This document shows positions 8,257 to 17,883 of a stretch of DNA of 64,000 nt, in pieces; the stretch's first letter is position 1; every line of letters starts with the position of its first letter. Position numbers and translations under genes: made by a program. Source of the stretch: Carboxylicivirga mesophila (GTDB lineage Bacteria > Bacteroidota > Bacteroidia > Bacteroidales > Marinilabiliaceae); NCBI RefSeq assembly GCF_018271975.1, contig NZ_JAGUCN010000016.1, forward strand, positions 1-64,000, given 5' to 3'. The notes beneath the pieces are model-generated. The model searched no databases. It was not told where the DNA came from and saw nothing but the letters and a program-made list of their open reading frames with translations.

Positions 8257-9201
8257 TTATTGTCCGTTTTGATTTTGATTACGTTCTTGTCGGCGTTCAC
8301 GCTTCCATTTACCTATTACAAACTGCTCAGAACCTTCAGCTGTGGTCATGGTAGCAATGTTGTCGCATTCGCCATCGCCATAGTTTATGGTGGCAAACTG
8401 AACACCATTCTTGTATAAAGCTACCTCACCTGCAACAATCCAGCGACAGCCACCTTTTTTAATCAGTCGGTTGGTAATTTCACGACGATAGCTGTTACCA
8501 TCCGAATCTTCACAGTTTACACTACCGGTGATTTCAAACACGTCATCAGTCGGGTCGAAAGGTGTAGCCATACCAGCTGACCAAACACGTTCGTACTCCG
8601 CATAGCGGTCAATGGTTGTTCCGTCTTCCAGTGTGAAGGTTAAGTCGCGTTCAATGGTCACTTTCATTTCATCAATCAGGAAGGTTTTCACAATGGTTCC
8701 GGAAATACCAACGCCATCAACACTGAAATCCTGGAATGTGATGGTTCGGGTGGCTTCATTCACCAATCGCGAATCGGTTTGTACAATAACAATCACACCG
8801 GCAATGATACGTCCATTGGCCAGTTCAATGCCATCGCCGTAATCGAGTGTGATGGTGCGTGGCCAGCCGCCTTCTTCCTTTTCAATCAGAATACTGGGGC
8901 AAACACCCAGTTTATAACGCTCGCGGAAACGGTTGCGTGTTTGATCGCCACCTGCTTTCAGACTTGCATCTCCCTCTACGGCCATGGCTACTTCGGCAGC
9001 TTCATCGGTACCGGTAAACAGGTCAACTTCAAATTCGGCTGCTTCGGCCACATCATCCAGGGCCGCTTCGGTAGTCACAACCGATTCAGTAGTGGATTTC
9101 AGATCCACATCAGCCAATGGCATATCGTCGATAATACTGTCGTTTTTATCGCAAGCTGCCAGGGCCGCCATAACTGCTAATGATAATAATACCTTTTTCA
9201 T
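8257..9201 (-). CDS. Hypothetical lipoprotein
   Basis: A 314-residue predicted lipoprotein with SPII signal and lipobox LAAC at residues 14-17. The mature N-terminal third is acidic and Ala/Glu-rich, probably a linker. From about residue 95 the protein has a mixed beta-rich globular region with recurring Thr-rich strands such as TITLDYGDGIELANGRI, RTITFQDFSVDGVGISG and RDLTFTLEDGT. Two such blocks look like internally related beta-sheet modules. The tail is basic and Asn/Gln-rich (RERRQERNQNQNGQ). No family with a known role is recognised. It sits between two ECF sigma systems and is separated from the left one by a terminator and from the right one by a 218-base divergent region. Confidence 0.8.
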   Translation of the reverse strand: MKKVLLSLAVMAALAACDKNDSIIDDMPLADVDLKSTTESVVTTEAALDDVAEAAEFEVDLFTGTDEAAEVAMAVEGDASLKAGGDQTRNRFRERYKLGVCPSILIEKEEGGWPRTITLDYGDGIELANGRIIAGVIVIVQTDSRLVNEATRTITFQDFSVDGVGISGTIVKTFLIDEMKVTIERDLTFTLEDGTTIDRYAEYERVWSAGMATPFDPTDDVFEITGSVNCEDSDGNSYRREITNRLIKKGGCRWIVAGEVALYKNGVQFATINYGDGECDNIATMTTAEGSEQFVIGKWKRERRQERNQNQNGQ

Positions 9202-9419
9202 AACTTCATTTTTTATGTGATTAGTTAATTTCTTAGTCGGAAGAGCTGTCAGCGTTCCGTTTGAATCCTGTTTAAAACGCTCTTACACTGACATACCGCA
9301 TTAGAAGGAAAATACCCTACCAGTAATTTGAAGTTTTTTTGAAAAAAAATTGAAGCATCAGTGTTTTTGGACGATCCAAACATATTTTCCCTAATTTTAC
9401 CACAGATATAAACCATCAC

Positions 9420-9995
9420 TTGGCACCTGAAACACAAATAACGCACGACTGGAAAACCCGTGCCGGCTATGAGCAACTCTTTAATGCGCATTATAGTCTT
9501 ATGGTGGCCTATGCCTATAATTTTCTGAAGGAGCAGGAGGCTTCGGAGGAAGTTTGCCAGGAGGTGTTTTTTCAATTGTGGATCAACAGAGACAAAACAG
9601 AGATTAAAACAGCCATCAGCTCCTACTTATACCGGGCTGTGCGCAACCGTTGTATTAATTTGATTAAGCACATTACTATACGCGAAACCTACAAGCAGTA
9701 TAACAGTGAGCAAATCGAAAAAAGTGATAATGATTTCACCGATACACTCACTGTTAGCGAATTGGATCAGAAAATAAGAAGTGCCATTGACCAAATGCCG
9801 CTTCAGCGCAAGAAAATATTTATCATGAGCCGGTACGAGGAGATGACTTATAAGGAGATTGCCGAAAAAATGGGATTATCAAAAAAAACGATAGAAAACC
9901 AAATGGGCAAGGCCCTGCAATACCTGCGGGAGGAGCTCAAGGATTATTTGCCTTTACTGCTCATCTTTTTTCACCAAATTATCAATGGCAAATAG
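9420..9995 (+). CDS. ECF RNA polymerase sigma factor of the surface-repeat module
   Basis: A 191-residue FecI-type sigma factor. Region 2 is at about residues 12-80 (YEQLFNAHYSLMVAYAYNF, EEVCQEVFFQLWI). Region 4 is at about 115-180 (MPLQRKKIFIMSRYEEMTYKEIA, then KTIENQMGKALQYLREELK). The only start giving the full N-terminal helix is TTG at 9420; the first in-frame ATG, near 9500, would remove part of region 2. A hydrophobic tail (LLLIFFHQI) follows region 4. A fecR gene starts 69 bases downstream. The upstream 218 bases are divergent from the lipoprotein gene and should hold both promoters. Confidence 0.9.
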   Translation: MAPETQITHDWKTRAGYEQLFNAHYSLMVAYAYNFLKEQEASEEVCQEVFFQLWINRDKTEIKTAISSYLYRAVRNRCINLIKHITIRETYKQYNSEQIEKSDNDFTDTLTVSELDQKIRSAIDQMPLQRKKIFIMSRYEEMTYKEIAEKMGLSKKTIENQMGKALQYLREELKDYLPLLLIFFHQIINGK

Positions 9996-10064
9996 GGTTA
10001 TGGAACTAATAAAATGTCATACTAATAAGCTAAATGAAAGGCAAGGTCAGATTGCTTAAACCAT

Positions 10065-11069
10065 ATGCAGAATGAACCAACACATATCACCACCGACCTC
10101 TTAACCAGGTTTCTGCTTGGCGAGGTATCGCATACTGAGCAACTTCAGGTTATTGAGTGGCTGGAAGATAACCCGGCCAATCAGGCTGAGTTTGACCAAT
10201 TGGAAGCTACCTGGCTAAAGAGTGGTGAGCTAAATCCTGCCCCACTGCCGGTTGATGTGCCTAATGCCTGGAACACACTGGAAAAACGGATTGATGAGCA
10301 TGACCAGAACAAAAACATACGTCGCTTTCTGAATCCTGCAATTTATGCAGCCGCCTCCATTGCGCTGATTATATTACTGTTCAACATCTTCAAGCAGGAA
10401 GCAGATGTGCACGAGCCATTTATTGTCAACAATCAAACCACCACAAGCAAAACCGACACTCTGCCCGATGGCTCCATCGTAACGCTTAATCAGGGTAGCC
10501 AACTAAGCTACCTGAGCCAGGCTGAGGACATGCACCGCCATATGGAACTGCAGGGCGAAGCCTTTTTTGAGGTGGTGTGCGATTCCCTTCGGCCATTTAT
10601 TGTGAAAGCCGGTATGGGTGGCATCCGGGTGCTGGGCACGCGTTTTAATGTAAAAGTTACCAATTCAAGCAATGTAACGGTGGATGTGGAGTCGGGCTTG
10701 GTGGAATTATTCTACCCTGTTGCGGCATCGGGCGATACCTTGCGCTTAGAGCTGAAAGCCGGTGAGCGCGGCATCCTCTCGCATGCACAACAAAACCTGC
10801 GAAGTACAACATCGACACCTTCTTCACTCTTCTGGAAAGACAGGACTCTGCTGTTTCAAAACAAGCCCCTGCAAGAGGTTTTTAATGTACTGGAGCAGAG
10901 CTACGCCGTGCACATAAATTGTAACGATAACAATATTAACCTGACCAACCTGACTGCAACTTTTAAAGCTAAGGAGGTACACGAGGTGCTGGATGTGATA
11001 GCCGCTACCTTTGATATTGCCTACGAACAACAAGGTCAGACCTACCGGATATTCAAAGCTCAAAAATGA
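10065..11069 (+). CDS. FecR-family anti-sigma factor of the surface-repeat module
   Basis: A 334-residue FecR-like protein. The N-terminal cytoplasmic sigma-binding part (1-88) has LLTRFLLGEVSHTEQLQVIE. One membrane helix lies at about 92-110 (YAAASIALIILLFNIF). The FecR domain follows (about 125-235, LPDGSIVTLNQGSQLSYL, LQGEAFFEVV, VLGTRFNVKV). The C-terminal DUF4974 part (about 262-330) contains LLFQNKPLQEVFNVLEQSY. The stop overlaps the start of the STN protein (11066) by four bases, so the pair is translationally coupled. Its partner is therefore the STN domain of the next gene rather than of a TonB receptor. Confidence 0.92.
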   Translation: MQNEPTHITTDLLTRFLLGEVSHTEQLQVIEWLEDNPANQAEFDQLEATWLKSGELNPAPLPVDVPNAWNTLEKRIDEHDQNKNIRRFLNPAIYAAASIALIILLFNIFKQEADVHEPFIVNNQTTTSKTDTLPDGSIVTLNQGSQLSYLSQAEDMHRHMELQGEAFFEVVCDSLRPFIVKAGMGGIRVLGTRFNVKVTNSSNVTVDVESGLVELFYPVAASGDTLRLELKAGERGILSHAQQNLRSTTSTPSSLFWKDRTLLFQNKPLQEVFNVLEQSYAVHINCNDNNINLTNLTATFKAKEVHEVLDVIAATFDIAYEQQGQTYRIFKAQK

Positions 11070-12844
11070 AGCAATCACTTTTCAGCCTGCTCTTATTACT
11101 TATGCCTCTGGTTATAACGGGTCAAAACTATCTGGAAATGCCCGTCACTATGCAGTTGCAGGATGTACAGGTGGCTAAGGCTTTAACTGAACTGGAGGGC
11201 CAGCTAGGTTTCAACTTTTCGTATGAGGCACAGCTAATTGATGCGAATCGACGGGTAAGCATTCATGCCAACAAAAGCCCTTTGAAAAAGGTACTAAAAA
11301 CCACACTTGGCAATAGTTATGACTTTAAAGTAGTTGGGACGCACGTGATTATACAAAGCACACTGACACCGCTTGATAAACGGGCCGATAAGTTTAGCTT
11401 CGCGGGGCAGGTGGTAGGGCCTGATAACCATCCTCTTGAAAATGCCATTGTATACGAAGCCAACCGCCAGCAGGCTACTTTCACCAGTACCGATGGCTAC
11501 TACCAACTGAACTTTCGGGATAAGGATCATCCGGCGGCTTTGAGCATCAGCCACATTGGTTTTCGCGACACGGTTATCTATGTGAGTAAAGGACAGATGC
11601 AGCAGGTGCGCATCATTCCCCTGCCCGGACAACGCATACTGCCCAGTAACTTTAGTGAGATGGAAACACGCAGTGCGACCATGCTCAGCCAGCATCAATT
11701 AACAGGCATAAGCGATATTGGTCTGGCTAAATTTATGGTGAACGACGAAGCCCTGTTCGTTTCCAACAACCTAAACGTATTTAACTGGCAACGGGCACAA
11801 ATATCACTCCTTCCCTATGTGGGTACCAACGATTTGATGAATGGTTTAACCACCAATAATGCCTCATTTAATGTTATTGCCGGTTACACAGCCCAAATAG
11901 AAGGTGTGGAGTTTGGCGCTGTTTCCAACTTTATACAAAACAGCGTGTACGGTTTTCAGGGCGCTGGTGTTAGCAATGTGGTTGGCAAGCACGTAGGTGG
12001 TTTTCAGGCAGCAGGTATTACCAATGTGGTAGTGGGTAATATGGAAGGCGGCCAGGCCAGTGGTGTCATTAACCGTGTTAAAGGGCACCACAGCGGTGTA
12101 ATGGCAGCGGGTGTTATTAATATCACCGAAGGTAATGAGTACTACCCAACACCCAAAGGCTTTAACGCCCAGGTATCGGGACTTACAAACATCCACCTCA
12201 AAGACACCTCCAACCTGCAAATTTCATCGGTGTGGAACCAGGCCGAACACATCAATGGTATTCAGATAAGCGCACTCGCCAATTACACTAAAAAACTGAA
12301 TGGCGTGCAAATTGGTATTGTTAATATCGCCGACACGGTTGAAACCGGTGTGCCCATTGGTTTAATCAACATTGTGAAACACGGCTACCATGCCATCGAG
12401 TTTTCAACCAACGAGCTCTTCCGCTATAATGTAGCGTTTAAAACAGGCGGAAATCACCTGTATAGCTTTTTAAATGCAGGCATCGACAACTACATCGGCG
12501 CGGGCTATGGATTTGGCTACACCACCAACTACAATCGCAAAGCGTCGCTTAATATAGACGTTTATGGGGCGGCCCTACTGGATCCCCATGCAGAAGTCAA
12601 CTCATACATGGGCACATTATACCGTGCACAACTGGGAATTAACTACCATCTTTTTAAACACTTTACCATTTCGACTGGACCGGCTTTTAACTTCTTTGCC
12701 TTGTTTCAAGATACCGGCAGCGAGCCTCCAGCAGAATTAAACAAGCCTTCGGGTATGTATTATGGCGGCTATTTTCTTGAGAAAGCCATCAGTACTCAAT
12801 CGAATCAACACTGGATTGGCTGGCACATGAGTGTCAGGTTTTAA
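11066..12844 (+). CDS. STN + carboxypeptidase-regulatory protein fused to LA_2272-like surface repeats
   Basis: A 592-residue exported protein in the receptor position of a FecI/FecR operon. Signal peptide 1-20. STN domain about 26-100 (MQLQDVQVAKALTELEGQLG). Carboxypeptidase-regulatory-like domain about 113-195 (AGQVVGPDNHPLENAIV, STDGYYQLNF). A linker leads to a repeat array at about 265-445 made of units of roughly 20 residues with the pattern G-F/V-Q-x-S/A-G-V-x-N-V, for example GFQGAGVSNVVG, GGQASGVINRV and GVQIGIVNIAD. The final 140 residues look like a beta-rich outer-membrane domain ending in Phe. No TonB box, plug or 22-strand barrel is present. The repeat family resembles the LA_2272/LA_2273 surface repeats. 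The role as a signalling receptor or surface sensor is inferred from the operon. Confidence 0.85.
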   Translation: MKQSLFSLLLLLMPLVITGQNYLEMPVTMQLQDVQVAKALTELEGQLGFNFSYEAQLIDANRRVSIHANKSPLKKVLKTTLGNSYDFKVVGTHVIIQSTLTPLDKRADKFSFAGQVVGPDNHPLENAIVYEANRQQATFTSTDGYYQLNFRDKDHPAALSISHIGFRDTVIYVSKGQMQQVRIIPLPGQRILPSNFSEMETRSATMLSQHQLTGISDIGLAKFMVNDEALFVSNNLNVFNWQRAQISLLPYVGTNDLMNGLTTNNASFNVIAGYTAQIEGVEFGAVSNFIQNSVYGFQGAGVSNVVGKHVGGFQAAGITNVVVGNMEGGQASGVINRVKGHHSGVMAAGVINITEGNEYYPTPKGFNAQVSGLTNIHLKDTSNLQISSVWNQAEHINGIQISALANYTKKLNGVQIGIVNIADTVETGVPIGLINIVKHGYHAIEFSTNELFRYNVAFKTGGNHLYSFLNAGIDNYIGAGYGFGYTTNYNRKASLNIDVYGAALLDPHAEVNSYMGTLYRAQLGINYHLFKHFTISTGPAFNFFALFQDTGSEPPAELNKPSGMYYGGYFLEKAISTQSNQHWIGWHMSVRF

Positions 12845-13094
12845 ACCATAAAGAACATGCTATTTCAACAGATAGTGCCAATATGAAGCACATTTATGTC
12901 AATTAAATTGATATATCAAACACCAGTACACCTTTAATTATCAACCATATGAAACACTCATCCATACTTAAAGAAGCCTAGAATCTAATTAAATCAAGCC
13001 CTTCAAATAAAATTTACTTTTTTTCATTTCCCGAATGGGGGTACCCCTTGTAATGCTTGTCATCCTGTTGTTAAAACAAAATAACAACAAAAAA

Positions 13095-14207
13095 ATGATA
13101 AAGATGACAACAAAACTTATGACCCTGACAGTTGCACTATTATTGATTGTAACCGGTTTAAAAGCGCAGGAAGAAAAAAAAGTGGCCACCGCCCAGGTAT
13201 CCTTTGCCTATCCATTAGGAACCAATGGACATAGCTCCATGCACATTGCCAATAACTATTCTTTCAACATTCTGTATGGCGTTAACGGCGGCGTTAAACA
13301 ATTTGAATTGGGTGGTATTGGCAACCAAAACATGGGTGATGTCAGTGGCGTGCAGATTGGTGGCCTCGTGAATATTACCGATGGTGCGAGCACTGGCGCC
13401 ATCATAAGCGGCATTGCCAACATTACCTCCCAATCGGCCAATGGCCTGCATTTAACTGGCATCACCAACTATACGCAGGAAAATGCCAATGGGGCGCAAA
13501 TATCCGGTATTGCTAATGTTAACGGTGGCACATCCATTGGCCTGATGCTATCTGGCCTGGCCAATGTGGCTGTGGATGATATGACCGGTGCTCAGATTGG
13601 GTTTATCAACACAGCACATCAATCGATGAGCGGATTTCAGCTGGGTTTTATCAACTTCGCCAATAAAATGAAAGGCTTTCAGCTGGGATTTATTAACGTG
13701 GCCGATAGCCTGGGTGGGGCGGCACTGGGCTTCATCAGTATTGCCAAAAATGGCTACTATGCCTTTGAAGCTTCCAACAGTGAAGTAATGTACGCAAACC
13801 TGAGCTACAAGATGGGGAAGACACAATTGTATAATATCTATACGGCCGGATACAGTAAGTACAACAATAAAGATGTGTATAGCTACGGTTTAGGTTTAGG
13901 TACGCTTATCCCACTGCACAAGCGTCATGCACTGGCCATTGAAGGCGTAACCAATCACATTGTTTACGACAGTAACTGGGACGAGTTGAACCTGTTGAAT
14001 AAAATGAACCTAACCTACCAGTTTCACGTCACCAAGTGCATTTCTTTGATTGGTGGTCCATCGCTTAACTTTTACATCACAGACCAGAAGGTAGACGGCA
14101 AATATGGCACGTTGGATATGCCTTCAACCATTTGGAAACATGAGGGTAACAGCAATGGACAATATATGTGGATAGGTTATAATGTGGGTATCAACATCCG
14201 CCTGTAA
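13095..14207 (+). CDS. Free LA_2272-like surface-repeat protein
   Basis: About 370 residues from the ATG at 13095. The frame is open from 13035, but only the later ATGs (13095 or 13104) place a normal signal peptide (LMTLTVALLLIVTGLKAQ) at the N-terminus. The array has about nine units: GVQIGGLVNITD, GAIISGIANITS, GLHLTGITNYTQ, GAQISGIANVNG, GAQIGFINTAH, GFQLGFINFAN, GFQLGFINVAD. It is followed by AKNGYYAFEASNSEVMYANL, which lines up with VKHGYHAIEFSTNELFRYNV in the upstream STN protein, and by a related beta-rich C-terminal domain. It is thus a paralogue of the upstream protein's C-terminal half without the signalling domains. It follows by 250 bases and may share its transcript. Confidence 0.85.
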   Translation: MIKMTTKLMTLTVALLLIVTGLKAQEEKKVATAQVSFAYPLGTNGHSSMHIANNYSFNILYGVNGGVKQFELGGIGNQNMGDVSGVQIGGLVNITDGASTGAIISGIANITSQSANGLHLTGITNYTQENANGAQISGIANVNGGTSIGLMLSGLANVAVDDMTGAQIGFINTAHQSMSGFQLGFINFANKMKGFQLGFINVADSLGGAALGFISIAKNGYYAFEASNSEVMYANLSYKMGKTQLYNIYTAGYSKYNNKDVYSYGLGLGTLIPLHKRHALAIEGVTNHIVYDSNWDELNLLNKMNLTYQFHVTKCISLIGGPSLNFYITDQKVDGKYGTLDMPSTIWKHEGNSNGQYMWIGYNVGINIRL

Positions 14208-14398
14208 GCAAGCGCCTAATATTACAACAAAAAAAATCTAACGGGAGGAAGTACCAGCATGTATCCCAAAACACTCAACTACACCTTGCTTTGTGCTTCC
14301 TCTTGCTCTTTAACACTCATGAAATGAAATCTACATAAGGAGAAGGTTTGACTGGCAGTGTGGCATATACCTATATTAATGATTATAATTTTTTGATA

Positions 14399-15448
14399 TT
14401 ACGCCCTCTTACCTGATGAGTTATCGCCGCTTATAATGTTAGAAACAACTTTGTAACGCGGGAACTGGTCGAAGCATATTTTGGCAAATACAGTTAAAGG
14501 AATTGATAAGATTAGACCCGGAATGCCCCAAATATACCCCCATAACATTAGCATAATCAGGATAACAATAACATTGACTGAGAAAGTCTTACCCATAAAA
14601 ATAGGTTCGAGTACACCACCCATCAAGCCTTGAACTGCAATTATAGACACAATAAAAAACAGCAATGTGCCACTTTGGTCCAACTCTACTAAGGCAAATA
14701 AGGCTAATAACACTACCGAAATAATGGAGCCAATCATTTGAACAAAGTTGATGGCAAAGGCAAACAAGCCCCAAAATATTGGGAAACTAACATTGAAAAA
14801 GACACAGGCCAGGCTAAATCCAATACCTGTCAGCAAGCTGATGAAAAATTTTACTTGTACAAACTTAATGATGTCCTTCTCAACCTGGCGAAAGGCCTTT
14901 ACAGATGAATACCTTACCTTGAATAAAGTTGAATTTAAGAGCTTCTCAAAATTCATAGTTCCGGAAAGCAACAGAATGACAAAGAAGGCTGTTGTTAAGG
15001 TTAAAGACAAAGCATTCCCAATGAAATCGATGGTCACGCCAATATTACTCAGCATGTTATTATTCTTAAAGTAATGACTGAAGACTGATTCTCCTTGAAC
15101 ACGTGTGATGCCAAAGAAATCTTCAACCGAAACTATAACACCAACCAACTTTTCTTCAGCTGTTTTAAAAAAAGTACTATCGGCTGATAGTATCTCCTGA
15201 CTGGATAATTTAATTAACTCACCACCTACTTTGAATACACCTGTTATCACTATAATTACCAAGAGTAAACTAACAGTTTTAGGCACTCTTTTTTTGGCAA
15301 GCCAGCGCATAATTGGCAAAAATAAGAGTGAGATAAACATAGCCAATACCAATGGTATAAATATAAAAGACAGTACTTTAAGTAAGTAAAAAATAAAAGG
15401 AATGACTATAATTAACAATAATGTGTTCGTTGTTTTAAGGTCGTTCAT
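14399..15448 (-). CDS. AI-2E family transporter (PerM/UPF0118-type membrane protein)
   Basis: A 349-residue polytopic inner-membrane protein with about eight hydrophobic segments. Examples are LLLIIVIPFIFYLLKVLSFI near the N-terminus, VSLLLVIIVITGVF, ALSLTLTTAFFVILLLSG, and the family-typical C-terminal block SVNVIVILIMLMLWGYIWGIPGLILSIPLT. Some members export autoinducer-2; others are Na+/H+ antiporters or have no assigned substrate, so the transport role is tentative. It stands alone: the M3 peptidase terminator lies upstream, and a 191-base gap that I could not resolve into a gene lies downstream. Confidence 0.85.
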   Translation of the reverse strand: MNDLKTTNTLLLIIVIPFIFYLLKVLSFIFIPLVLAMFISLLFLPIMRWLAKKRVPKTVSLLLVIIVITGVFKVGGELIKLSSQEILSADSTFFKTAEEKLVGVIVSVEDFFGITRVQGESVFSHYFKNNNMLSNIGVTIDFIGNALSLTLTTAFFVILLLSGTMNFEKLLNSTLFKVRYSSVKAFRQVEKDIIKFVQVKFFISLLTGIGFSLACVFFNVSFPIFWGLFAFAINFVQMIGSIISVVLLALFALVELDQSGTLLFFIVSIIAVQGLMGGVLEPIFMGKTFSVNVIVILIMLMLWGYIWGIPGLILSIPLTVFAKICFDQFPRYKVVSNIISGDNSSGKRA

Positions 15449-15532
15449 CGTAATGCTTCTAAGATTGATTAGTAATGGTTATTGCAAAGATATGTTAATA
15501 AAGCATGGATTTGACAAAAACAACGGGCATAA

Positions 15533-15567
15533 AAAAGCGGCTACCTCATTATAAAGTAGCCGCTTTT
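15533..15567. terminator. Bidirectional-looking terminator after the M3 peptidase gene
   Basis: A perfect 12-bp stem AAAAGCGGCTAC / GTAGCCGCTTTT with an 11-base loop, 28 bases after the peptidase stop codon (15595) on the minus strand. A- and T-tracts on either side make it a good intrinsic terminator for the peptidase transcript. Confidence 0.85.
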
Positions 15568-15594
15568 GTTGTTATTGATTGGATATGAGAGCGC

Positions 15595-17718
15595 TTATTC
15601 TAAACCTCGCTGGCGAAGTAATGCTTCAATCTTAGGCTCACGGCCACGGAAGTTTTTATACATCTCCATGGCGTCAACAGTACCACCTCTTTCCAGAATG
15701 TTCTCACGGAATGACTTGGCAGTGGCCTGGTCGTATAAACTGGTTTCTTTGAAGGCTTCAAATGCATCGGCATCCAATACACCCGACCAGATGTAGCTAT
15801 AGTAACCAGCTGTGTAACCGCTGCTGGCAAAAATATGCATGAAATAAGTCGACTTATAACGCGAGATGATTTCCGGAATCAGACCAATGCTCTTCAGGTA
15901 GTCTTCTTCAAACTGGTTGACATCAAGCTTTTGCTCTTCTTTTTGTGTATGGTAGTTCATATCTAACAAAGCAGCCGCCAGGTATTCGGTAGTAGCAAAG
16001 CCCTGGTTAAAATGACCACTGTTTTTTAACTTAGTTACCAACTCATCCGGAATCACTTCACCAGTTTTGTAGTGACGGGCATATTCCTTCATCACTTCAG
16101 GATCGCCGGCCCAGTTTTCCATTACTTGCGAAGGCAGCTCTACAAAGTCGCGTGGCACTGAAGTACCTGACAAGCCGTTGTAAGTACAATCGCTTAATAG
16201 TTGGTGTAAACCATGACCAAACTCATGAAACAGCGTTGAAGCCTCGTCGAAGCTTAATAAAGCAGGTAAATCACCAACCGGCTTTGAGAAATTACATACA
16301 ATAGTAACAACCGGAGGAATCTCTTCGCCACCACGACGGCTTTGCTTGCGGTAAGCACCACACCAGGCACCTTGCTTCTTGGTGGCACGCGGATGCCAGT
16401 CCATATACAGAATGCCTTTGTGTGAACCATCAGCTTCTAATACTTTAAACACCTGTGCATCGGCATGTGGTTTAGGAAATTCACCTGTGATTTCTTCAAA
16501 GGTGAGACCCCATAACTTAGTCGCCACGGCAAATGCTCCATCGCGCACATTGTTCAGTTCGAAATAAGGACGCACCTCATTCTCGTCCAGGTTATATTTT
16601 TCCTGACGCACTTTCTCGGCATAGTACCACCAGTCCCACGAAGCTAGTTTAAACCCACCTTTTTCGCGATCGATAATGGCCTGCATGGCAGCACGTTCCT
16701 TTTTAGCAACCGGCAAAGCACGGTCCCAAAGTTCGTTCAGTAACTCATATACTTTATCCGATGTTTTGGCCATACGCTCTTCCAACACATAGTCGGCATA
16801 GGTTTCATAGCCTAGTAGGTTAGCTTTTTGAACGCGCAGATTAACAATCTCTTCAATAATCTCTTTATTATCAAGGCTATCGTTATTATTACCACGCATG
16901 TAATAGCCTTTGTAAAGCTTTTCGCGCAATTCACGCTTATCGGCATATTGCAGGAATGGCAACATACTTGGCTTATGAGTGGTGAACACCCATTTGCCTT
17001 CCATACCCATTTCCTTAGCCGTTTCGGCAGCTCCGGCAATCACTGACTCAGGCAGTCCGGCCAGGTCGTCCTGCTTGTCAAGAACCAGCTTGAAACTATT
17101 GGTTTCTGTTAATACATTGGTCGAAAAGTTATTGAACAGTTCTGATAAACGAGAATTTATCTGGCGTAATTCGGTTTTCTTATCATCAGCCAAACTAACC
17201 CCACTGCGCACAAATCCTTTGTAGGTATCCTCCAGTAACATTTGCTGTTCGCCGGTCAAATTCAGCTCTTCTTTTTGATTGTATACGGCTTCAACACGCT
17301 TGAATAAATCAGGATTTAAACTGATATCATCGCTGTGTGCACTCAACTTTTTAGCCACATCTGTAGCAATTGCCATGATGCCCTCGGTTCCATCAGCAGA
17401 TTTTAAACCGTAGTATACCGACGTCACCTCTGATAACATTTTACCGGCATCATCAAGCGCCACAATGGTATTTTCAAAGGTAGCGGCCTCACTATTATTA
17501 ATGATCGCTTCTACCTCTTTCTTATGCTCAGCCATAGCCTTATCTAAAGCAGGCATGTAATGTTCAGGCTTAATTTGCTCAAACGGAGGCACATTGTAAG
17601 GGGTAGTGTAAGCACTAAAAAACGGGTTATCTGAAGCACCCGCGCCATCTTTCTTTTGGTTTTGGCAGGCCGACAAGCCTAATACCACAACCATGGCAAG
17701 CATTAAAAAATTTCTCAT
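15595..17718 (-). CDS. M3-family zinc metallopeptidase lipoprotein (Dcp/oligopeptidase A type)
   Basis: A 707-residue peptidyl-dipeptidase/oligopeptidase of family M3, close to the usual 680-720 residues. The N-terminus is an SPII signal with lipobox LSAC (residues 15-18), so the enzyme is membrane-anchored, probably periplasmic. The zinc motif HEFGHGLHQLL lies at about residue 496, and the distal Glu region follows near FVELPSQVMENWAGD. Substrate-loop motifs GGWP-type are replaced by GLSGTSVPRDFVELPSQ, and the C-terminus has the typical FASSGYTAGYYSYIWSGVLD. It would clip dipeptides or short peptides released in the envelope. Single-gene unit with its own terminator. Confidence 0.93.
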   Translation of the reverse strand: MRNFLMLAMVVVLGLSACQNQKKDGAGASDNPFFSAYTTPYNVPPFEQIKPEHYMPALDKAMAEHKKEVEAIINNSEAATFENTIVALDDAGKMLSEVTSVYYGLKSADGTEGIMAIATDVAKKLSAHSDDISLNPDLFKRVEAVYNQKEELNLTGEQQMLLEDTYKGFVRSGVSLADDKKTELRQINSRLSELFNNFSTNVLTETNSFKLVLDKQDDLAGLPESVIAGAAETAKEMGMEGKWVFTTHKPSMLPFLQYADKRELREKLYKGYYMRGNNNDSLDNKEIIEEIVNLRVQKANLLGYETYADYVLEERMAKTSDKVYELLNELWDRALPVAKKERAAMQAIIDREKGGFKLASWDWWYYAEKVRQEKYNLDENEVRPYFELNNVRDGAFAVATKLWGLTFEEITGEFPKPHADAQVFKVLEADGSHKGILYMDWHPRATKKQGAWCGAYRKQSRRGGEEIPPVVTIVCNFSKPVGDLPALLSFDEASTLFHEFGHGLHQLLSDCTYNGLSGTSVPRDFVELPSQVMENWAGDPEVMKEYARHYKTGEVIPDELVTKLKNSGHFNQGFATTEYLAAALLDMNYHTQKEEQKLDVNQFEEDYLKSIGLIPEIISRYKSTYFMHIFASSGYTAGYYSYIWSGVLDADAFEAFKETSLYDQATAKSFRENILERGGTVDAMEMYKNFRGREPKIEALLRQRGLE

Positions 17719-17883
17719 CTGTCCTTAATAATTTTATTGACTAAATAGGTTGCTACTCAAAGAGTGCCAAGATATAGAAAATAGATAGACTACTAGTATG
17801 ATAAATAGCAATACTACATATGTCGTATAACACATTGGGCCGAATAAAAAGAAGGTGAACAATGTAGAAACTCTGCTGTTTTT

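Noticed and set aside
14259-14327. A 22-codon ORF with a Shine-Dalgarno-like GGGAGG after the repeat-protein gene
   Set aside because: Peptide has no conserved feature, the phylum rarely uses Shine-Dalgarno sequences, and no downstream gene in the same direction would explain a leader.
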